Assembly (NCBI GenBank): GCA_021521415.1
Contig: JAIQDT010003791.1
Span: 145,034 to 209,033, forward strand
Length of the DNA: 64,000 nucleotides
Source: Bidens hawaiensis
Taxonomy: Eukaryota > Streptophyta > Magnoliopsida > Asterales > Asteraceae
Direction of reading: 5' to 3'
In this document: positions 57,601 to 64,000 of the stretch, piece after piece
Position numbering within the stretch: position 1 is the first letter of the stretch
Layout: every line of letters begins with the position of its first letter
Program-made: the position numbers and the translations under genes
The notes under the pieces: model-generated
Seen by the model: the letters and a program-made list of their open reading frames with translations, nothing else
What the model was told of the DNA's origin: nothing
The model's database searches: none

Positions 57601-59640
57601 ATTAAAATTTCAATCCAAGAATATAACTTTCAGTTATTAAAAATGACCCTTTCAATTTTTATTTTTTTTTTTAAGTCAACCTTTGACCAAGGAGAGTAAT
57701 TTGTAAAGGAGTCAAGAAGATAGCTTTCAGTTCAAAAAAAACATTCAAAATAAAAGTCAAGATTTGACCAAAGAAATACTCCTTCCACAGAGGTATACCA
57801 CATACCGGTATACTCAAATGGAAAACTGGCATGAGTAACAAATTAATATAATAACTTCATAGATATCAAGTTATAACAATAAAAATAATCATACTATATA
57901 AACAGAAAGAACTGCATACCACATTATTATAATCAGTATAGATGATTATATAAATATAGTTATATTTGTTAGTACTAAAATAAACTGGCAGATTTTAAAA
58001 TAAATGTTAATCATTATTCAAAGGGATAAAATAAAAGCAATAAAATTAATAATAGTTTGCACTTTGCACAGTAAATCTATAAATTCATCCTGAGCCAATC
58101 ATATTAACAAGAGAAAAAAAATGTAGTATCACTGGTCCCCCTGGACATAAAGACACACAACTCTTTGTTGCTGTTTTTTTATTAACAAATTTACCCACAT
58201 TTTAGGGATATCTTGTTTTCTTATCCAAATTAACTAGATATTTAAAAATAAAACAATAATAAAAAATAAAAAAAGGTTGGATGCAATCACATTTGGATCA
58301 TAAAGATGCCATAAAGCAACCAATAATCATTTAAATTTTAAAAATAATAATCCCACCGACAACCAGCAATATCCCACCAAGTCTTAAGATTTAAACAATG
58401 TTGGAGGGAGGTTGCAGAAATTTAAAGCAACCAAAAACATTTTTATTATTTGATGGAAAATTGAAGTGTGAAAACTTGAATCAAACTCTAGTTACACGTG
58501 TATATAAAAATATTCATATAGTTTACATTGATTCAACAACCACCAACATCACTAAATTGATATGCAAATATTTAATAATTGGAAGGTAGATCTAAACTTG
58601 AACTAAAAGTCCTTACCAAACAGCATACTTAGAAGAAAATTCAACCATGATTACAATTACAATATTACAAAACCTTATTAAACTGAAAATTAAACGAATG
58701 TAATAAATTACGGTTTTTCGTTCATGAAAGATTAGTGTTTGCATCGAAACAGAATACAGTTATTGCGTCTATAGCCCTTAGCGAGTTGTTTAAAAATAAC
58801 ATTTATTTAAGTAGTTTAAAAATTATAATAATATAATAATAAAAATCATATGAATAGGAAGGGGATATAAATCGAACATTCCGATTAGGCAAATAAAAAT
58901 CACACACCACAAATTCTCAGATTTCAAATTTGCAGATATTTCCAACCAAAAATCATTTAACTTAATATTATATTTAATATTATTAAATTAACAAAAGAAC
59001 TTAAATAATATTATATGGCAAGGCATTTTTACAGAACACCGATACAGTACCAGTACCGACCGAACACAAACAAGCACCGCCATAGTGTTGTTCTTTCTTT
59101 TTTATTGTATTCGGTATCGATACCATCCATTTTCGCCATCTTACAGCTTTTCAGTGGCACCGGTACCGAATTACAGCATTTTATTCATGTTTTCTGTATC
59201 GATACCGTTCAGTTACAGTTAGGGTATTCTATAGTATTTTTTTATCCATACCGTATTACTTTTCGGTATTGATACCGATACCGATACCTTTTTTTTATTT
59301 TTTCAGTATCGATACCATTCAGATTCAATACTTTTCAGTATTTAAAGTATTTCCAATGGTACCAATACTGATTCAGAATAATATGTAACAAACTTATCCA
59401 TCACCACCTTCAGAAATGGCGTTCTGAATCTCCGCACACTTCTGAACAACCGCATGCTCATTAACTCCTTCCTCTTCTTCAATCAAGGTCTCCGTAACCC
59501 CGTTCTTCGCATCGCCTTCACTCTTCTCAACCGACAGCTTCACTTTGGACACCAGGTACCACTGGAACAACGAGAACGCTATTCCGATAACCGCACATAC
59601 CGGAATCACAAATTCTGTGCCGAGATCTGACAGTATCGGC

Positions 59641-59642
<2 letters not shown>
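54629..59642 (-). CDS. AVP1: Vacuolar H+-translocating inorganic pyrophosphatase, type I
   Basis: Seven exons on the minus strand: 59642-59408, 57570-56996, 56455-56076, 55997-55911, 55827-55086, 54999-54940, 54835-54629; 2286 nt, 761 aa. A multi-pass tonoplast pump coupling PPi hydrolysis to proton entry into the vacuole. Seen: N-terminal membrane segment after [15 protein letters not shown]; substrate motif [11 protein letters not shown] (248-258); DNVGDNVGD (274-282); a C-terminal acidic motif ([17 protein letters not shown]). GNTTAA at 528-533 has Ala where the K+-independent type II pump has Lys, so type I, K+-dependent. All introns are GT-AG and the ORF is intact. Intron 1 is 1.84 kb. 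Highly conserved across plants. Confidence 0.96.
59036..59360. repeat. Repeated GGTATCGATACC-type palindromes in intron 1 of the pyrophosphatase gene
   Basis: Many variants of CGGTATCGATACCG, CGGTACCG and CCGATACC occur on both strands across ~320 bp, a degenerate inverted-repeat element without clear ends. Confidence 0.6.

Positions 59643-59675
<33 letters not shown>
59641..59675. repeat. Trinucleotide repeat abutting the pyrophosphatase start codon
   Basis: (ATA)n on the plus strand, i.e. TTA/ATT repeats in the mRNA leader, about 11 units running straight into the ATG at 59642. Confidence 0.9.
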
Positions 59676-59676
<1 letters not shown>

Positions 59677-62600
59677 TCAACAAAGAGTAAATAATACTAA
59701 TGATAAATGATAAAATTATTATTATGGTGTGGGATGAATGAATAAATAGGGAGGGGATTTGAATGATAAGAGGCAACTGGGCGGGTGTGTGTGTGGTGGT
59801 TACAGACTGGTAATTGATAAGGTTAGAGGGCGAGTGCTTTGGTGGGTTGTACGTTGTGGATTGGGAGTGGTGAGTTTGGGGGTGGGTGGTGGTTTTGGAT
59901 TGGTGTGAGTAAAAAATGCTGACGATGGGAATACGTGGTGGGGTATAATATGTATGTAGAGGAATTATATATTTTTATGTATTTTTTATGATATGATATT
60001 TACAGCTTTAAAAATTAATGCACTGCAAAATGCAAATTCACGTTTATATAACTTTTGTGGGAATGATTAATAGTTTTATATATGTATAGTGTGTGACAGA
60101 ATGGTATAATAATATTTTGTATGAAATTATTATAATTATGTGCCAAAATTCAATTTTTAAATATTTTTTTAGTTTTTTCTAGTGTAAATATGTTTTCTTT
60201 TTGTTGAAATTATTTGTTAGGTTTCTTGGTGCTTTTGCAAACTTAACCTATGTTAAACATATTCGTGTCGACTTGTCACTATAATGCGGGGTTTTATTAA
60301 TGAATAAAGTAGTTTTAATATGTTATTTTTTAGGATAAAGTATACACGTGTTATTATTATTCTGGACGTTTACTATTCTATTTTTAGGTTTAGTGTCGGT
60401 ACTATCACGAGCGTAACTGATTATGACCGGATCATTTTACTTTGATCAAAAGTTGTATGTGTGACAATAGTGTTTTGGGTGTTTACAAATTTATTTTTCT
60501 GATTTAGTTTCAGTGTCGTAACGAACTTAACCGACACCAAACAAATTCGTGTCATTGCACCGACGTAGCGCGACATGTTTCGTTACATAGCTTATGTTAT
60601 TTATGCAAATAACATATTCGTTTAGGGTTTAAGTTTGTTTCTACTCAACCTGAGTAGGGCTTTTAATAAGTCAATCTCGAGAGGATGGTTGAGAGAGATT
60701 TGACTTATTTACTCATTAGATATCTCTTTACAAAACATGTGTCAAGAACATATTTGTATTTAATAAGCTGATTTTTAGGGATTAAGAGTTGAAAGAGATA
60801 TGTGAAAGTGTGATAGGAATTGAAACTGAGTTTTGGAAAATATACGTGACTAATATGAGATAAGATTAAGATAATGATGTGTTCATGGGTGTTACATATA
60901 ATATTTATTATAGTAAAAAAGGCATGATAAGGTGAAGATAAAAATCTTTTTTTTATGTGCCATTGATAAGATATTAGGTGAAACATGTGGCAAACGATAA
61001 AGGCATCTGATTGCTAATCTTAGTATTGTTTCAAATGCTTAAAATAGTAATTATTCGGCAGCTTACTCTAAATCAATTTTAAATCCAGTCTTAAGTTAGA
61101 TGCCAAAGTTTTAACTATTATGATTTTATATTTTATAACTGGATGCTACTTTTTTTAACGGTTATTAAATTACGTGTTTATACTTTAGCATGAAGATCAA
61201 ACTCTCATCTCGACAAAGAGGACATTGTACCACCAAGCCAAAGCCTGTAACTGGTTATTAATGTGACTTTAATTGCTTGTTACACACTTTGATTTGATCA
61301 ACGGAAGTAATTAAATGTCTCAAAATTCTCTTGTTAACAAAAGCTTTAAAAGTTAAAAACCCATCTATTTCAGTGTTCCAAACTAAAAGTCTTCTAAAGT
61401 TACGTACACAAAGAGATAATAACAACTAAAAGAGGATAAACTTGCTTTAAACAAATAAGGAGATAATTACTAAAAGATTTAATGGATTTTAATAATCCCC
61501 ATTGAGTAGATAATAATTCCTATCAATTTTTCACCATTTAAAAACCCAAATTTAAAAAAGTTGCCCCCCCCCCCCCCCGCACTAAAAAGAACTTAACGGC
61601 GTTAAACATTTTCCGAATTTCAAACTAATGTTGTATTGTTTTTTATCAGAAAGAGGATGTGAATCAATTGATGTAAAACTTAGTTCGAAATGGTGCTCCA
61701 AAATGGCGAACCAATGCTTCAATTTGGGTGTTTGAACTTTCAGTTAACAAAATTCAAACCGTTTAGATCATTGTTTCGAGCTAAGTTTTAAATCAATCGA
61801 CTTGTATACTCTTTCCGATCAAAAATCCTAAAACATTAACTAAAGTTCTTTTTTACGGGGATCACTGGTGTCAACTTTTTCAATTTTAAGACCGTCAGAA
61901 ACAATAAATAAATAAAAATTATTATCGGCAAATATCACTCAAAAACGATTATTAAAATCCAATAAACTTTACTAAAATAAAGTCAAACGTAAACTCATTT
62001 ACATAAACAATGTAAGTACGGATGCTCCTCTATAACACTTACACTTCACACCCTTCTATTTTTTAGATATTTCAATTTATATGAAACCGGTTACAACTAT
62101 GGTTGAGGAATTAAAAACCGAGGACAAACCTCTGTGTTTGATCGATTAAGAATGGCGGGGGTATATATAACCGAACCGAGATCAGGTCGAGCTTAATCCG
62201 AAATCCGAACTACAAGACCGAATTACTCGTATATTAACGGACGGGTTGGATTAAATTTTGTGTAATTTTTATAAATATTTGAAAGTCCCTAATATAATAT
62301 GGACACATGGTTTTAATTTAAGTGATCAAGGTGAAATGGCAAATCCGGATAAGAGTTAGTTCGAGAGCATATGATTAACTAATATATGTAGTTAAGATAT
62401 ATCATACCACGTTAGTTTAGATGTCTCACTTGTTGTTATTAGTTTACAAGTTGAGTTGACAAATATCTAAGAATGTGTTGCTTAGCAATCACGATGTGTA
62501 TATGTTACAAATGATTAATTAACTTTTTTAAAGTTATTGTTTTCATAGCATGTTTATTTGTTTTCTATGATTGCATGTTTTAAAATGTTAAATTAGAAAA

Positions 62601-63645
62601 TGATAACTAGTTTGTCTTAAAATTTTAAACATAAACAAAGGTTATTTGTTGTCTTGGCTAGGTCTTGATCTAGTGTGGGGTGAAGGTAAATTTGGGTATA
62701 TGTTAAACAAATTAAATTTCTTTTTCACCCACTCAACTAGTTTGAATGGCTTTTTTTTTCCAAAACACTAACGAGGTTAGTGTTCCGTTAGACGGGGAGT
62801 GGTACAGGAAAATAGGATGAGAGTTAGAAGTAGTGGGTAACAAATCAAAAGTTGTGAGTGTTATCAGATAATGGGTTATAGTTGGGTGTATTAAACATCA
62901 ATATTCCTTTTTAAAAATTAAAATGATATGTTTACCCGAGTCAATTAGTTTAAAAATATATATATATAACAATTTGTTTGACCGTAACTCATTACGACCT
63001 TATCTGTACGTTTTGCATGACTTAGTCGTGATAGAAAATACACCAAAACTTGATGTTGTGACTTGTGGTTACATTAAAAAAGTAGTTATATTCAATGACC
63101 ATAATAAGTTGCTACACCTACCTTTTTGTTTTTATTAAAGTGGGAAACATATAAAACAGGTAGCTGAAACATCATTATACTATCCTTTTTGTTAATTGTA
63201 AAACATAAAAGCATGTTCTTATACTTAAATCATACGCGAGATTTTTTATATTTTTATACACAATGTTAGCCTGTTGATTCAAAGCTATAGTACCGTTGAA
63301 ACTCCAAAACAAAATAAAAGCCTTTTTGATTTTATTTATTTTCTTAAACTTTTAAAAATAACGTTTTGGACAAATATGGTTCAGCGTACAGCGCTAGTGT
63401 GCTCATGATAAATACAACCATGCTTGGTTGAATCTCACACATAACAAAATTATTGATAATGTGTGAGGCCTGGATAGAGGGTTGATTAGAGGAAGACCCC
63501 TCGGCTTTAAAAAAAGCATACATAACCTGGAAAAAAAATTAGATGCATAAAAACATAAAGTATAAAGAACTAACAAAAATATATTAGAAAGCGACAAACA
63601 ATTGGCATATGGTCCGAGGATAAATAAAAGACAAGTTTATTTTTT
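59676..63645. other. AT-rich intergenic DNA
   Basis: The first ~300 bp is the upstream region of the pyrophosphatase gene (a CA/GT-rich stretch near 59785-59800). A foldback relic lies at ~61545-61905 with a C-run near 61564. No coding sequence is supported. Confidence 0.55.
61545..61905. mobile_element. Foldback element related to the MITE at 36.7 kb
   Basis: Inverted arms share CTTAACGxCGTTAA, GATGTAAAACTTAGTTCGAAA and CGATCAAAAxxCC words with the 36688-37219 element, in the same order. Arms are more diverged, and no target duplication could be set. Confidence 0.55.
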
Positions 63646-64000
63646 TGTAAGGCCCCGAACCCGGTGACCCTACTTTAGCGTCGGATTTATTAATAAACAC
63701 AGTTCTTCAAATCAGAGTTTATTAAAACTTTTCGCGGAATATAAAACATCAATCATTTGTTACAAAACATTAAATCTTTTCTTTGATACCATAACACAAA
63801 ACTTTATATTTAAAACATCTTTACTTCTTTCTTCAGATGCCAGCCGTTCAATCCATGTCGTGTGTCATCCTCATACTAACTCTATAATCAGCTCACCTGC
63901 GTGCATACTAAAAGTCAGCTAAGCTGAGTGAGTTCTAGTTAATCGAACGCCATACAATACATACACATACATACATATCTGTAGATACATATCCATACTT
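63646..64000 (-). mobile_element. Possible LTR edge, running off the window
   Basis: TGTAAGGCCCCGAACCCGG resembles the reverse-read 3' ends of gypsy LTRs (compare TGTCACACCCCGACC at 568). The element would continue past 64000, so this is tentative. Confidence 0.3.

Noticed and set aside
1..64000. tRNA, rRNA and CRISPR signals
   Set aside because: No tRNA cloverleaf blocks, rRNA segments or spaced direct-repeat arrays of CRISPR type were seen; the regular arrays here are LTR and intron repeats.

Overview
The window is nuclear DNA of a flowering plant. Evidence: host genes with GT-AG introns, plant-specific families (ECA1/EC1-like secreted proteins, a heparanase-like GH79 enzyme, SRG1-like 2-oxoglutarate dioxygenases, a type I vacuolar H+-pyrophosphatase) and dense nested plant LTR retrotransposons and MITEs. 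The style of the repeats and proteins suggests a eudicot, probably Asteraceae; that is an inference, not a database result. No rRNA, tRNA, CRISPR or bacterial features were seen.

Layout. (1) 0.57-17.27 kb is a three-level nest. A reverse-oriented ~2.5 kb solo LTR (TSD GGCCG) is split by a ~12 kb Tat-like Ty3/gypsy element on the minus strand (838-bp LTRs, TSD GTGAG/GTAAG). That element's right LTR is in turn split by a 2.1 kb solo LTR of a third family (TSD CCACG). The Tat-like element carries, antisense to gag-pol, a seven-exon gene whose splice sites and reading frame are all intact (1018 codons plus stop), while its gag-pol is broken by several frameshifts and a stop. (2) 18.86-30.20 kb holds two divergent EC1-like secreted cysteine-rich protein genes with homologous promoters. 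Between them sits a virtually pristine 9.18 kb Ty3/gypsy chromovirus (Tekay-like: 1940-bp LTRs, one difference seen, TSD GGGAG, one 1538-aa gag-pol ORF). (3) 33.5-35.4 kb is a PIF/Harbinger-like element encoding only the Myb-like ORF. (4) 36.7-37.2 kb is a Mutator-like foldback MITE. (5) 39.7-43.9 kb is a complete nine-exon heparanase-like gene. (6) 45.4-54.3 kb is a tandem array of three SRG1-like dioxygenase genes: A has lost a splice donor, B has a frameshift and a MITE at its promoter, C looks intact. (7) 54.6-59.6 kb, minus strand, is a complete seven-exon vacuolar proton-pumping pyrophosphatase gene. (8) 59.7-64 kb is AT-rich intergenic DNA with a second foldback element and a possible LTR edge.

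The host genes do not form a pathway. What they share is mobile-element traffic through introns and promoters. The least expected signals are an array of four ~72-bp hairpins with a constant core and variable but self-complementary arms in the leader of the young chromovirus; the intact antisense gene in a broken Tat element; and repeated decoy 3' splice sites in the first introns of the dioxygenase genes, most of them followed at once by an in-frame stop.
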